A stretch of DNA of 64,000 nucleotides from the NCBI RefSeq assembly GCF_014197855.1, contig NZ_JACIGJ010000002.1, positions 368,389 to 432,388 on the forward strand, written 5' to 3'. Under the pieces are notes generated by a model. The model saw nothing but the letters and a program-made list of their open reading frames with translations. It made no database searches and was not told where the DNA came from. Position numbers and translations under genes: made by a program. The DNA is from Roseospira marina (lineage in GTDB: Bacteria; Pseudomonadota; Alphaproteobacteria; Rhodospirillales; Rhodospirillaceae). Of this stretch, positions 9,191 to 18,827 are shown piece by piece. How positions within the stretch are numbered: position 1 is the stretch's first letter; every line of letters begins with the position of its first letter.

Positions 9191-12100
9191 TCAGGCGATG
9201 TCCTCGACCGCAAAGGCGGTCCGCCCCTCGTTCAGCCCATAGAAATGGAAGTGGTCGAGCGCGTTCATACCGTCCTCGGCCACGTCGGCGTTCTCCTCCA
9301 GGTAGGCTCGGGTATCGAAGTACCGCGAGGCCGCGCGGCCTTCGTCCGCACCGAAGGCGCGGAAGTGATCGTAGGCGCTGGCGAAGATGCCGGTGTCCAC
9401 GGCGGCCGCGACGTCCTGGTTCTGCTGCAGGTAATAGGCGCTGTCGAACAGGGCGTTGGGATCCCGCCCTTCCGCGAAGCCGAACGCGGCGTAGTGCGCG
9501 GCGCCGGAGGCGAAGACACCGTTGGCGACGGCGGCCGCCACATCGGTGTTCATCTCCAGGTACCAGGCCTCATCGATCGCGGCCGGGCTCGCGGGGTCCG
9601 GGCTGAAGCCATCGTCGGTGGTCAGCGTCACCCGTCCGTCGCCGAACAGCAGGATCTCGACACCGCTCTCCAGGGTGTCGTGCCCGTCGCCGTCCACATG
9701 ACCGCCGGTGCGCCGGCCGTCGATGGTGGCCTCGGCATAGGAGACCGAGAAGGTCGCGACGTCGCGGCCCGCGTCGCCGCGCAGCACATCGTCGCCGGCG
9801 CCCCCGTTCAGGATGTCGTCGCCCTCGCCACCGAACACCGTGTCGTTGCCGGCGTCGCCGTACAGGCGGTCATTGCCGCCTTCCGACCCGATCACGTCGT
9901 CACCGCCGCCGCCGTACAGAATGTCGTCTTCGGCGCCCAGCACGATGATCTGGGCGCTGTCGTCGCCGGTGACCACGTTGCGGCCCGCGCCACCGATGAC
10001 CCGCGCTTCGCCGATGATCGCGGCGAAGTCCACGTTGTCCAACTGTAGCACCGTCCCGCTCGGCAGGCCGGATACGTCGATGACCAACGCTTCCTGCTGG
10101 GTGCCGGACCCGCCGTCGTCCGCCCCGGTGATGGTGATGGGGGCGCCGGTCCAGTCGCCCTCGGAGGCCGTGGGCGTGATCGTCCGGACGAAGAGCTGGC
10201 TGTCGTCGGGCAGGCCATCAAGGAACGCCCGGCCGACGTTCGACATCTCCCGCTGCGGGTCCGAGTTGTCGAGCGTCCTGTCCTCGATGCGCGCGATCAG
10301 GTCCGTCAGCGCGTCCGGCGTGGACAGGCGCTCCGACGGTCCCTCGGATCGCAGCCCAACTCCGATCGGCAGGCCGGCCATCAGCGCCGGGGTGTCGCCG
10401 CCCTCGTCCTGGGCCAGCGGGATGTCGGCGAGGCTGTCGTGGTCGGAGGTCGGATCGTCCTCGCGCGTTCCGTCCGTGGGCGCGATCTCGGTCACCTCCT
10501 GGGTGCGGCCGTTGACGGTGGTGGTGGTCTTGGTCACCGTCGCGCCGTCCACCGTGGACGTGCTTTCGCTGGGGGCTTCGCCACCGCCGCCGCCGCCCCC
10601 GCCCCCGCCCGAGGAGTTCGGTGCGGTGTAGGTGATCTCGCTGTGGCCATCGACGTCCGCCACGGCGAAGGTGCCGCCGGATACCCCGGTCAGGGTCACC
10701 GACACGTCCGCCGCATCGTCAAAATCGCCGTTCTTGTTGGTGTCGACCTTCAACACCCCAGTCTCGAAGGACAGGTGATCGGCGGCATCCAGGCCGGTGA
10801 TCCCCGTGAGGCGAATGGTGTCGTCGGCGCCGAAGTCGGTGATGGTATCGCCGGAGACGTCGACGAAGACATCGTTCCCGGCCCCGCCGGTGAGCGTATC
10901 GGCGCCGGTCCCGCCGATGAAGGTCTGGGCGCTGGCGCCGAGTCCGCTGCGGAAGCTTTGGTAGCCTCCGTCGTTATCCCCCCCGTCGAGGGTGTCGTTC
11001 CCAGCGCCCCCGACGATCGTCTCCCCGATGCCGTCGCGCCCGGTGAACGCGGTGCCGGTGGTGTTGGTGGTGCTGAGCCGGCTCAGGTTGGCGAGCGTCA
11101 GTCCCGTCGCGTCCAGCGTGGTGCCGGTGGTCTGCAGGGTGTTGGTGTGTCCCGCGACCGCGGTAAACGTGGTCGCCGAGGTGGTCGCGCCGATGGTGAT
11201 CGTGGCGTCCCCATCGTAGGTGGTTTCGATCCCCGCCACGCCGGTCAGGGTGGGCAGGCTGGAGATGTCCACGTCCTGGACGTCGTTCAGCACCAGCGTC
11301 GTAGTGCCATTGCCCGTGATCGCGGTGATATCGCCCCAGCCATGGTCCGCGTCCATGGTGAGCGCCCACGTTCCGGTTCCCGACACCTCCAGCGCATCAA
11401 TGTTCTGAAGGGTTGTCGCGCCGGTCAGGTCGGCGGCGGTGGTGCCGGACAGGATAAGGGTATTGGTGCCGCCCAGACCATCGATCACGGACCCGGCAAT
11501 GTGGCTGTGGTCGGTAACGAAGATGGTGTCGTCGCGTGCGGCGTCGGCCGTTTTGCCGTCGACCGTCCCGGTTCCGTTGGTCGTGTTGAACCCGGCGCCG
11601 TCGCTGAAGATCCCATCGGCGCTGACGATCGTGAACGTCTCGTCCCCGTCGGCCGTGTCGTCGCCGGGCCCGTCCAGTTCCACGCCCCGCGCGTCCTTGA
11701 TGGACCCGTCCGTGTGAGACAAGTCCAGGCGGAGGTCGCCTGCGCCGGTTACGTTGTTGACGGTGACGATCCACTGGTCATCCAGACCATCGTCAACGGC
11801 ATCGGCTTCGCGCACGGACCCGATGGTGCCCGCTGCGGTTCCGGTTCCCACGGTGGTGAGGCTGAAGTCGTCTGAGCTGACACCCGTCACGTCCTCATCG
11901 AAGGTGACGACGTACTCGACCGGGCCAGAGGTCGGATTGTCGCTGGAGGATCGCTTGATCGAGGTAAGGGTCGGCGTCTGGATATAACGGGACATGCCAT
12001 CGTAAGCGGACGCAAGCACGTCCAAATGGCCGTCTTGGTTCAGGTCGACGAACTCAGCCTTCGTGGTTGACTCGTCGGTGATTTTACTGAAATCAAAGAG

Positions 12101-13072
12101 GTTTCCGTTCCCGTTGTTCAGACCTAGATAGAGCCCATTGTTCGCACTGATCAGGAGGTCATCAAAGCCGTCCCCGTCGTAGTCCCCCGTCGCAACGTCA
12201 CGCACATAGGGCACGGGATCGAAGACGTGATACATTTGGTACGCGGGGGCGTCGCCCTCCGACGATGTCCTCAACCCCACCCAGACCCCGCCGGTCGTTG
12301 CGACGTTGTCCATGAAGACGATGTCCGTTTTGCCGTCACCGTCAAAGTCACCGGTCGCGCTCGCCACGGCCTCGAACGATGCCGGTCCCCCTGACAAGAC
12401 CGGCTGATGGTGTGTGAGGGTGCCGTGTCCGTCATTGAGCATGACATGGATCTCGCTTTCGGCGCTTATCATCAGGTCGATGTCGCCGTCGCCGTCGAGA
12501 TCCGCTGCCGAGAGACCGCTGTTGCCCGAGACGTCCGCACCCGACGCCACGGGCTCCACGAAGGTCAACTCTTTGGAACCGTTGGCAAGACCCACCCAAA
12601 CGGCATCGTCCTTATCGGAAAGCCAAACCCCGTCCAACGCGTCGTCACCGTTCAGGTCGGCGGAGACGACATGCCCGCCGTAGAACGACGAAGGAGCGCC
12701 GGGCATGTCCTTTAGGAACGCGGGCGATTGGTCGAGCCCACCCTCGGCGTCGGTGCCAAAATAAATCGCATTTTGGGAATCATAGGAACCATAGGTCACC
12801 AGAACATCGAGGAAGCCGTCCCCGTTCACGTCTGCGGCGCTCAGCGATACCGCATCAGTACCGGCGTCTGTCGTATCGAAGTAAGCCTTTGTTGAGAATC
12901 TGCCGTCATCGTCCTGAACCAAAGACCAGAGTTGTGAGGTATATTTTCCGAACTCAAAGTAATCCTCCTCGGTCACTGACATGAACATGTGAAGCGATCC
13001 GTCCTCTCCCGCTTTCGCCAGCGTCCACGTAGGGGACTCAACGTTAAAAGTTGGAGTAACCGTCCAAGCCAT
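9191..13072 (-). CDS. Large RTX calcium-binding protein with FG-GAP/VCBS repeats
   Basis: The product has 1293 residues, and GAAGGTGAG precedes the ATG. Residues 1-370 carry repeated DxDGDGxxD loops (SAADVNGDGFLDVLV, GDFDGDGKTDIVF, GDYDGDGFDDLLIS) of an FG-GAP/VCBS beta-propeller. Residues about 380-490 look like an Ig-like adhesive domain, followed by a Thr-rich region, a polyglycine linker near 820-830 and a second domain. Near 1090-1150 lie RTX nonapeptides (GGGGDDVIGSEGGNDRLYGDAGNDTVFGG). The C-terminus has three copies of a roughly 47-residue unit, FDxxYYLxxNxDVAAAV..FGxxEGR. There is no Sec signal, so type I secretion is expected, with an adhesive or surface role. No exporter genes are in the window. 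Confidence 0.85.
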   Translation of the reverse strand: MAWTVTPTFNVESPTWTLAKAGEDGSLHMFMSVTEEDYFEFGKYTSQLWSLVQDDDGRFSTKAYFDTTDAGTDAVSLSAADVNGDGFLDVLVTYGSYDSQNAIYFGTDAEGGLDQSPAFLKDMPGAPSSFYGGHVVSADLNGDDALDGVWLSDKDDAVWVGLANGSKELTFVEPVASGADVSGNSGLSAADLDGDGDIDLMISAESEIHVMLNDGHGTLTHHQPVLSGGPASFEAVASATGDFDGDGKTDIVFMDNVATTGGVWVGLRTSSEGDAPAYQMYHVFDPVPYVRDVATGDYDGDGFDDLLISANNGLYLGLNNGNGNLFDFSKITDESTTKAEFVDLNQDGHLDVLASAYDGMSRYIQTPTLTSIKRSSSDNPTSGPVEYVVTFDEDVTGVSSDDFSLTTVGTGTAAGTIGSVREADAVDDGLDDQWIVTVNNVTGAGDLRLDLSHTDGSIKDARGVELDGPGDDTADGDETFTIVSADGIFSDGAGFNTTNGTGTVDGKTADAARDDTIFVTDHSHIAGSVIDGLGGTNTLILSGTTAADLTGATTLQNIDALEVSGTGTWALTMDADHGWGDITAITGNGTTTLVLNDVQDVDISSLPTLTGVAGIETTYDGDATITIGATTSATTFTAVAGHTNTLQTTGTTLDATGLTLANLSRLSTTNTTGTAFTGRDGIGETIVGGAGNDTLDGGDNDGGYQSFRSGLGASAQTFIGGTGADTLTGGAGNDVFVDVSGDTITDFGADDTIRLTGITGLDAADHLSFETGVLKVDTNKNGDFDDAADVSVTLTGVSGGTFAVADVDGHSEITYTAPNSSGGGGGGGGGGEAPSESTSTVDGATVTKTTTTVNGRTQEVTEIAPTDGTREDDPTSDHDSLADIPLAQDEGGDTPALMAGLPIGVGLRSEGPSERLSTPDALTDLIARIEDRTLDNSDPQREMSNVGRAFLDGLPDDSQLFVRTITPTASEGDWTGAPITITGADDGGSGTQQEALVIDVSGLPSGTVLQLDNVDFAAIIGEARVIGGAGRNVVTGDDSAQIIVLGAEDDILYGGGGDDVIGSEGGNDRLYGDAGNDTVFGGEGDDILNGGAGDDVLRGDAGRDVATFSVSYAEATIDGRRTGGHVDGDGHDTLESGVEILLFGDGRVTLTTDDGFSPDPASPAAIDEAWYLEMNTDVAAAVANGVFASGAAHYAAFGFAEGRDPNALFDSAYYLQQNQDVAAAVDTGIFASAYDHFRAFGADEGRAASRYFDTRAYLEENADVAEDGMNALDHFHFYGLNEGRTAFAVEDIA

Positions 13073-13621
13073 ATCTCACCTTCGTTCAACACAACGTTCT
13101 GTTCTGCCAGAAGACGACGCGATGGATCGGCACGCGCGACGAGCCCCTCGACCCTGAGGCCACGGGTTGCCGCACCGCGACAACGCGGGATCAGCGCTTC
13201 GTGACGCTCAGGTCGGTGTACTCGCCTTACGGCGTCCTACTCCGCCGTCCATGTATATAAAAAGCGATACATCGGCAGGACTTGACAGGAGACGGAGCTT
13301 AGGATTTGAGGGCTTGAGTTACATCTGGAATTTTGTAACATTTCTTTACACGGATCTGTTCTGAGGCGAATCTATCTAATATATGTGATTTTCTATGCTC
13401 GCTCTTATACGGTTTGTTCGTCTGACGCGATCTGAGTCCCGGGTGACGGTGGTCCGCGACCGGATCCCGGATCAGCCTCCCGTCGATCAAAGGGGGCGGC
13501 CCTTCCATGACTCGGGCGGGGGCGCGATCCTCCCCGCGCCCCGCCGGTGGGCGTGTCTTCCGTGGGCGTGCCTTCCCTTGGCGTGCCTTCCCTGGACCTG
13601 TTTGTGGCGGTCGGCGATTCG
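13073..13621. other. Divergent intergenic region, AT-rich core
   Basis: This 549-base gap lies between the leftward RTX gene and the rightward kinase gene. Bases 13250-13420 are AT-rich and probably contain both promoters. Bases 13547-13591 hold three 15-base tandem repeats. No separate gene is seen. Confidence 0.5.
13547..13591 (+). repeat. Three 15-base tandem repeats before the kinase start
   Basis: Units GTGGGCGTGTCTTCC, GTGGGCGTGCCTTCC and CTTGGCGTGCCTTCC run head to tail. They are in frame with the kinase gene, so an earlier GTG start would add GVSS/VGVPS/LGVPS repeats to the protein. Confidence 0.7.
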
Positions 13622-14983
13622 ATGAGTCTGGACTTCGACATCCGAACCCTGTCGGCGGTGCTGTGCATGGTGCTCGCACTGTCGTCCCTGGTGCCCGCGC
13701 TGCTGCGGCGCCTGCACCCGGGGCTGCCGGGCCCGTCGGACTGGACCGTCGGGATGGTCGCCCTCGGCGTCGGGATCGGGCTGATCTTTGGACGGAACGT
13801 CCTGCCGCCTTTCTGGTCCATCGCGATTGCCGACGTCCTGGTTCTCCTCGGCCACGCGTTCCTGGTGTCCGGAAGCCGGCGCTTCCTAGGACGACCGGCC
13901 GGATGGCCCGGTCTGGCGACCATCACGATCATCGCCACCCTGCCCATCACCGTCACCTATGCCGCGCCGGATACCCTCGGCCTGCGGTTCATCGCCATCG
14001 GTCTCGGCATGGCGGCATTGGCCTTCTGCGCGGCCTGGACCCTCTTCCGCGACGCCCCCACCCGCCTGTCCGCGCGCCGGATCGTCGCGGGGCTGTTCGT
14101 CGTGCACGGCGTGCTCAACATGTTGCGCGTGGCGCACTATTGGCTTGCCCCGCTTGAGGAGACCAACCTGATGCAGGTGGGGCTGTCGTTCAGCACCCTT
14201 CTGCTGTGGTCGATCCTCTTCAGTGTCGGCCTCATGGCCGGCTTGACGGTCATGGTCACCGAACGGCTCCGCGATGCGTTGGAGGCCCGCATCCTCGATC
14301 TGGACGGCGCCCGGCGCACGGCGGAGGCGACCCTGCAGAACCAGCGCAACTTCCTGGCCATGGTCTCGCACGAATTCCGCACCCCCTTGGGCATCATGGC
14401 GGCGTCGGCGGACGTCATCGCCTGCAACCTGCCGACGGACGACACCGAGTCCGCCGAGGAAGTGGAGCGCATCCGCCGGGCTTCGCGGCGGCTGGGCAAC
14501 CTGGTGGAGGGCTGTTTGGCCTCGGATTGGCTGGAAACCGTCTCGGAAGACCGGCGCTCGCAGGCGTTGGATATGGGCGCGCTGCTGTCGGATCTGGCGT
14601 CGGAGTACGCCGTGCCGCTCCACCGGCCGTCGGAGACGCTCCGGGTGGATGGCGATCCCTACGTGCTGCCGATCGCCTTTTCCGCCCTGCTGGACAACGC
14701 CTGCAAGTACGGGCGGACGCGCGCCGGTGTCGCGCTAACCTGTCGCCGGGTGGGGACGGCCGTCGAGGTGGCCGTGCGCGACGACGGCCCGGGCGTCGAT
14801 CCTGCCGAAGTGCCCCGGCTGTTCGAAAAGTACTATCGCGCGGCCCGCACCCAGAATAAGCCGGGGGCGGGTTTGGGGCTGTATCTGGTCCGGCGCATCA
14901 TCGACCGGCACGATGGGTGCGTCACCCTGGATCAGGCGGACGGGACCGTGTTTCGGGTCACCCTGCCCCTGCTTGGCGCGTGA
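13622..14983 (+). CDS. Membrane sensor histidine kinase
   Basis: The product has 453 residues from the ATG at 13622, which places the first membrane helix at the N-terminus; an in-frame GTG at 13547 would add 25 repetitive residues. Residues 8-215 contain about seven hydrophobic helices, resembling a 7TM-type sensor module with little periplasmic loop. The phosphoacceptor is H250 in MVSHEFRTPLG. ATPase motifs follow: N box LLDNACKYGRTRAG, G1 DDGPGVDPAEV, F box LFEKYY and G2 GAGLGLYLV. It should phosphorylate the response regulator 13 bases downstream. Its position between two RTX genes suggests, but does not prove, that it controls them. Confidence 0.9.
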   Translation: MSLDFDIRTLSAVLCMVLALSSLVPALLRRLHPGLPGPSDWTVGMVALGVGIGLIFGRNVLPPFWSIAIADVLVLLGHAFLVSGSRRFLGRPAGWPGLATITIIATLPITVTYAAPDTLGLRFIAIGLGMAALAFCAAWTLFRDAPTRLSARRIVAGLFVVHGVLNMLRVAHYWLAPLEETNLMQVGLSFSTLLLWSILFSVGLMAGLTVMVTERLRDALEARILDLDGARRTAEATLQNQRNFLAMVSHEFRTPLGIMAASADVIACNLPTDDTESAEEVERIRRASRRLGNLVEGCLASDWLETVSEDRRSQALDMGALLSDLASEYAVPLHRPSETLRVDGDPYVLPIAFSALLDNACKYGRTRAGVALTCRRVGTAVEVAVRDDGPGVDPAEVPRLFEKYYRAARTQNKPGAGLGLYLVRRIIDRHDGCVTLDQADGTVFRVTLPLLGA

Positions 14984-14996
14984 ACGGAGGCTCGGC

Positions 14997-15707
14997 GTGT
15001 CCTCGATCTGCATCGCCCTGGTGGACGACGAGCCGGATTTCCGCGAGCCGACGGCTCGCTACCTGCGCAAGCGGGGCATGACCGTCCATGAGGCCGGGTC
15101 GATCGAGGATTTGACGGCCACGCTGACCGAGATCCGGCCGGATATCCTTTTGCTCGACGTCGGCCTGCCGGGGGAAACCGGCCTGGAGGCGATCCAGCGT
15201 CTGCGGGACCAGACCGGAGCCGGGGTGATCATGGTCACCGCGCGCGGCGGCCTGGACGACCGGATCGACGGCCTGGACCGCGGCGCCGACAGCTACCTCA
15301 CCAAGCCCGTCGACATGCGCGAGCTGGAAGCCGTCGTGCTGAGCGTGTGGCGGCGGATCGGACGGGACCCGGCCACCTCGGCGGAAGGAGAAGCGGAGGC
15401 GGCCTGGCTGTTCGACGCGGAGGCCTGGACCCTGATCTCGCCGGACGGTGAGACCGTGCGCCTGTCGGGCGCGGAATACGGCGTGCTGTGGCGGCTGACG
15501 GAGACGCCGGGCCAACCCGTGTCCCGCGATCGCCTGTTCGAGGCGCTGCACAAACCCCAGAGCGGCCCCGAGGACCGCAGCCTGGACGTCCTGGTGTCCC
15601 GGCTGCGGCGGAAGTTCTCCGTCTCGGCCTTCAAGCTGCCGGTCCGGTCGGTGCGGGGCGTGGGGTATGTGTTCCCCACCCCGGTGTCGCGGCGGGGACC
15701 GGACTGA
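14997..15707 (+). CDS. OmpR/PhoB-type response regulator
   Basis: The product has 236 residues and a GTG start at 14997, chosen for ACGGAGG seven bases upstream. The receiver domain has the acidic pair D10-D11 (VDDEPDF), phosphoacceptor D54 (ILLLDVGLPG), T81 and K103 (SYLTKPVD). The C-terminal winged-helix domain (residues about 140-230) shows LSGAEYGVLWRL, SRDRLFEAL, RSLDVLVSRLRRKF and SVRGVGYVF. It forms an operon with the preceding kinase and should bind tandem direct repeats in target promoters; which promoters is unknown, though the flanking RTX genes are obvious candidates. Confidence 0.92.
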   Translation: MSSICIALVDDEPDFREPTARYLRKRGMTVHEAGSIEDLTATLTEIRPDILLLDVGLPGETGLEAIQRLRDQTGAGVIMVTARGGLDDRIDGLDRGADSYLTKPVDMRELEAVVLSVWRRIGRDPATSAEGEAEAAWLFDAEAWTLISPDGETVRLSGAEYGVLWRLTETPGQPVSRDRLFEALHKPQSGPEDRSLDVLVSRLRRKFSVSAFKLPVRSVRGVGYVFPTPVSRRGPD

Positions 15708-15827
15708 TCCAGACAGGCGTGTGCGGATCAGACGTGGCTGACGTGGAGCGCGGTGCGCCCGGCACGGCCGAGGTGACGGGCCGTGCCTTGAGCTCCGGTT
15801 GCTCTGGGCGTTGCGCCCCCCGAGGGG

Positions 15828-18230
15828 TCACGCTACCAGAAGAGCAGTGTCAAGCACGGCGCCGGCGCGTCCCTCGGCCGCGCCATACAGCACGAAATGC
15901 TCCAGCGCCGAGAACTCCGACGCCGCGACGTCCGCGTTGGCGTCCCGGTACGCGGAGGCATCGAACCACGCCCCTGGATCCCGGCCTTCCTGCGCGCCGA
16001 ACAGCGCGTAGTGCTGTGCGGCCGAGGCAAAGATCCCAGCCCCGACGGCATCGGCGACATCCCTATAGGTCGCCTGGTACCAGGCCTCGTTGAACACCGG
16101 GTTGGCGGCCCTGCCCTCCGCCAGCCCGACGGCCGCGAAGTGCTCCGCCGCGCTGACGAACACCCCCGCCTCGACCGCCGCCGCAACGTCGGTGTTCTGC
16201 GCGAGGTAGAATGCCGCGTCGAAGCCGACGCCCGCGACGAGGCTATGACCATCGGTGCGCACCAGCGTCATCGCCTGGTCCGCCGTGAACGCCAGCAGTT
16301 CGACGTCGTCCCCGATCACATCGGTCCCGCCGCCCTCCGTGGCGGTATCGCTTACCGTGATGGTCTCGCCCCGTGTGATGGTGGCCGCCGCAAAGGACCC
16401 AGCGAACGCCGCCGTGTCCGAGCCGGTCCCGCCGGTGATGACATCATCGCCGAGGCCGCCGATCAGGATGTCGTCGCCGCCCTCGGACCCCACCTGATCG
16501 TCGCCGGCGCCACCATCCAGGATGTCGTCCCCCTCGCCCAACCGAATGACCTGCGCCGAGCCATCGCCAACCACCATGTTGTCGCCGGCCCCGCCCGTGA
16601 CCGTGACGTCGCCGACGATGGCCGCGAACGCCACGTCCTCAAGCTGAAGGACCGTGCCGGACGGGAGGGACCGCGCGTCGATGACCAGCGCCTCCTGCGT
16701 CACCACGGAGGCCCCGCCCCCGGTGATGACGATCGGCTGGCCCGGCGCCGTGTCGCCGGAAACGGTCGGCGTGATCGTCGTGACGTACAGATTCGCGGTT
16801 GGCGGCAGGGTGTTCAAGAAGGCTTGGCCTACGCCTGTCATGTGGGCCTGGGTCGCGGACCCAGCGTCGGTCTCGGCCTCGATGCGCCCGACCAGATCAG
16901 TCAGCGCCAGCGCCCTGGTCTGCGGGGTCGCGAGACCCGAACTTGTCAGGCCCACACCCACCGGAAGCTGCGCGGACACAACCGGCGCATTCGATGTTCC
17001 CGCCAGCCTATGGTCCGACAGGGCATTGTCACCCTGATCCGTCTCGCCCGGCTGAAAGCCGCTGAAGGGCGCGATGGTCCGCGTGACCACCGTGCCGTTG
17101 GCCTGAGGGGTGGTGGTGACGGTCACGGACGCGCCATCCTCGGTCGTCGTTTCCGTGGTGGAGCCGCCGCTGCTGCCGCCGCTCGGGACGCTGGCCGTCA
17201 GCGTGATCGTCGTATTGCCACCGCCGTACGTCGCCGCGAACGCGCCCGTCACCCCGGTCAGCGTCAGGGTCCCACTGCCGCCATAGCCGCTGAGGTCGAT
17301 GGCCCCTGCGGTTTTTCCGGCCAGGCCCGAGAGATCGGCGCCGGTCACCACCAGGGTGTCGTCGAATGAAAAATCCGTGATGGTATCGCCCGTAAAATCG
17401 GAGAGAGCCCCGCGGACCGTGTCGTTGCCGTCTCCGCCGGTCAGGGTGTCGTTGCCGGCGCCGCCGGTCAGAACGTCGTTGCCGTCTCCGCCCGTCAGGG
17501 AGTCGGTGCCGCCGCCGCCGTCCAGGGAGTCATAGCCCGTCCCGCCATCAAGGCTGTCGTTGTCGCTGCCGCCGATGAGGGTGTCGTTGCCGGAGCCGCC
17601 CGTCAGGGAGTCATCGCCGGTGCCGCCGTCCAGGGAGTCATTGCTGGCGCCACCGTCTAGGGTGTCATTTTCGGCACCGCCGCTGAGGGTATCGGTGCCG
17701 TCGCCACCGGTCAGGGTGTCGTTGCCGCTCCCGCCGTCCAGGGTGTCGTTATCGGCGCCGCCGTCGAGGGTATCGTTGCCGTTGCCGCCCGTCAGGGTAT
17801 CGTTGCCCGCGTCGCCTTGCAGGGTGTCGTTGCCGTTGACGCCGGACAGAGTGTCGTTCCCGCTGCCGCCGACGAGGGAATCGTCGCCTGTGTAGCCATA
17901 CAGATAATCGTTGCCGGCTCCGCCGCTCAGGGTGTCGTTGTTCGCCGTAGCAATCGCGGTGTCGTTGAGATCGCCGCCCGTTAAATTCAGCGTCCCTGTC
18001 GTCGCGCTCGTATCGTCGATATACAAGTAATCCGTGGTTGTATCGGCCGGCGTGCCGGTGCTGGATTCGAGAAGGTGACTGCCCATGGCGACACTGGTGC
18101 GCCAGTTCGTTCCGTCCACGGCAATGACGACGTCGGTGGTGGTCCAGTCCGTCGTCGACATGGCGATGCCGTTCAGATAGAGGGAAAACACTCCCATATT
18201 ATTTGGATTATAGTTCCAGACTCCAGACAT
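15828..18230 (-). CDS. RTX protein with 20 consecutive calcium-binding nonapeptides
   Basis: The product has 800 residues, and GGGAGGTTGAAGT precedes the ATG. Residues 1-95 form a small domain without a signal peptide. Residues about 97-275 hold about 20 uninterrupted nonapeptides of the form NDTLxGGxG, enough for a long beta-roll that folds on calcium binding outside the cell. A middle region (residues about 330-560) resembles the matching part of the 1293-residue neighbour (LPVGVGL, ITPTVSGD, EALVIDARSLPSGTVLQLEDV). A second RTX cluster and three C-terminal FDxxYYLAQNTDVAAAV-type repeats follow. Type I secretion is expected. It is clearly a paralog of the other RTX protein in its C-terminal half. 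Confidence 0.9.
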   Translation of the reverse strand: MSGVWNYNPNNMGVFSLYLNGIAMSTTDWTTTDVVIAVDGTNWRTSVAMGSHLLESSTGTPADTTTDYLYIDDTSATTGTLNLTGGDLNDTAIATANNDTLSGGAGNDYLYGYTGDDSLVGGSGNDTLSGVNGNDTLQGDAGNDTLTGGNGNDTLDGGADNDTLDGGSGNDTLTGGDGTDTLSGGAENDTLDGGASNDSLDGGTGDDSLTGGSGNDTLIGGSDNDSLDGGTGYDSLDGGGGTDSLTGGDGNDVLTGGAGNDTLTGGDGNDTVRGALSDFTGDTITDFSFDDTLVVTGADLSGLAGKTAGAIDLSGYGGSGTLTLTGVTGAFAATYGGGNTTITLTASVPSGGSSGGSTTETTTEDGASVTVTTTPQANGTVVTRTIAPFSGFQPGETDQGDNALSDHRLAGTSNAPVVSAQLPVGVGLTSSGLATPQTRALALTDLVGRIEAETDAGSATQAHMTGVGQAFLNTLPPTANLYVTTITPTVSGDTAPGQPIVITGGGASVVTQEALVIDARSLPSGTVLQLEDVAFAAIVGDVTVTGGAGDNMVVGDGSAQVIRLGEGDDILDGGAGDDQVGSEGGDDILIGGLGDDVITGGTGSDTAAFAGSFAAATITRGETITVSDTATEGGGTDVIGDDVELLAFTADQAMTLVRTDGHSLVAGVGFDAAFYLAQNTDVAAAVEAGVFVSAAEHFAAVGLAEGRAANPVFNEAWYQATYRDVADAVGAGIFASAAQHYALFGAQEGRDPGAWFDASAYRDANADVAASEFSALEHFVLYGAAEGRAGAVLDTALLVA

Positions 18231-18827
18231 ACTTCAACCTCCCTTGGCTTCTGTACGGATCCCCCTCTCTCCTTTCCTTAAAAAAGGACTTTAATTTGAC
18301 GAAACGCAGCTCCTGTAAAACCTCGCGATAATTGAAACTCGAAAAAGTAAATAATTCATTATCTGAACATGATAGCATTAAAAATAACATATTTTATTAC
18401 TTCCATTGGTTTATAAACTTTAAGTTTTATTTATTGAACAAACTTTAATGAATTTAGCCCACTTTGTTTGCGCACCCTTAATACAAACGCGATTTCCATC
18501 TCCGTTGCCTGGAGCGGCATCATTTCGATCTCGTCTTCTGATTGAGACATGGAGCCGCGTACAGACCGGCTCGGCTCAGCCAATCGGCAAGACGGGCCGC
18601 CGCGCAAAACCGGGACGCTCCTGCCCGAATCAGCCCGGCCCTGAGTCGGCGCTCCCGAGGCAGCCGGCACCCACCTTTGCGCTTTTCTCTTTTCCGAGCA
18701 TGTCTTGGCCGCAGCTGCGAAATGGGCGAGCCCCCATAGCGTAAAACTGGCATGATGCCGCGGCGCCAACGGGAGCCAACGGCCTCCGGACCACGGCGCG
18801 TGATGCAATCAAGGGAGAACAAACACG
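18231..18827. other. Divergent intergenic region with very AT-rich core
   Basis: This 597-base gap separates the leftward RTX gene from the rightward transporter gene. Bases 18280-18460 are strikingly AT-rich, a likely promoter and nucleoid-protein binding region. No gene is seen. Confidence 0.5.

Noticed and set aside
8632..9606. Rightward 324-codon frame between tRNA-Pro and the RTX gene
   Set aside because: Its second half is antisense to the RTX gene, its composition is Arg/Pro/Gly-rich and there is no ribosome-binding site.
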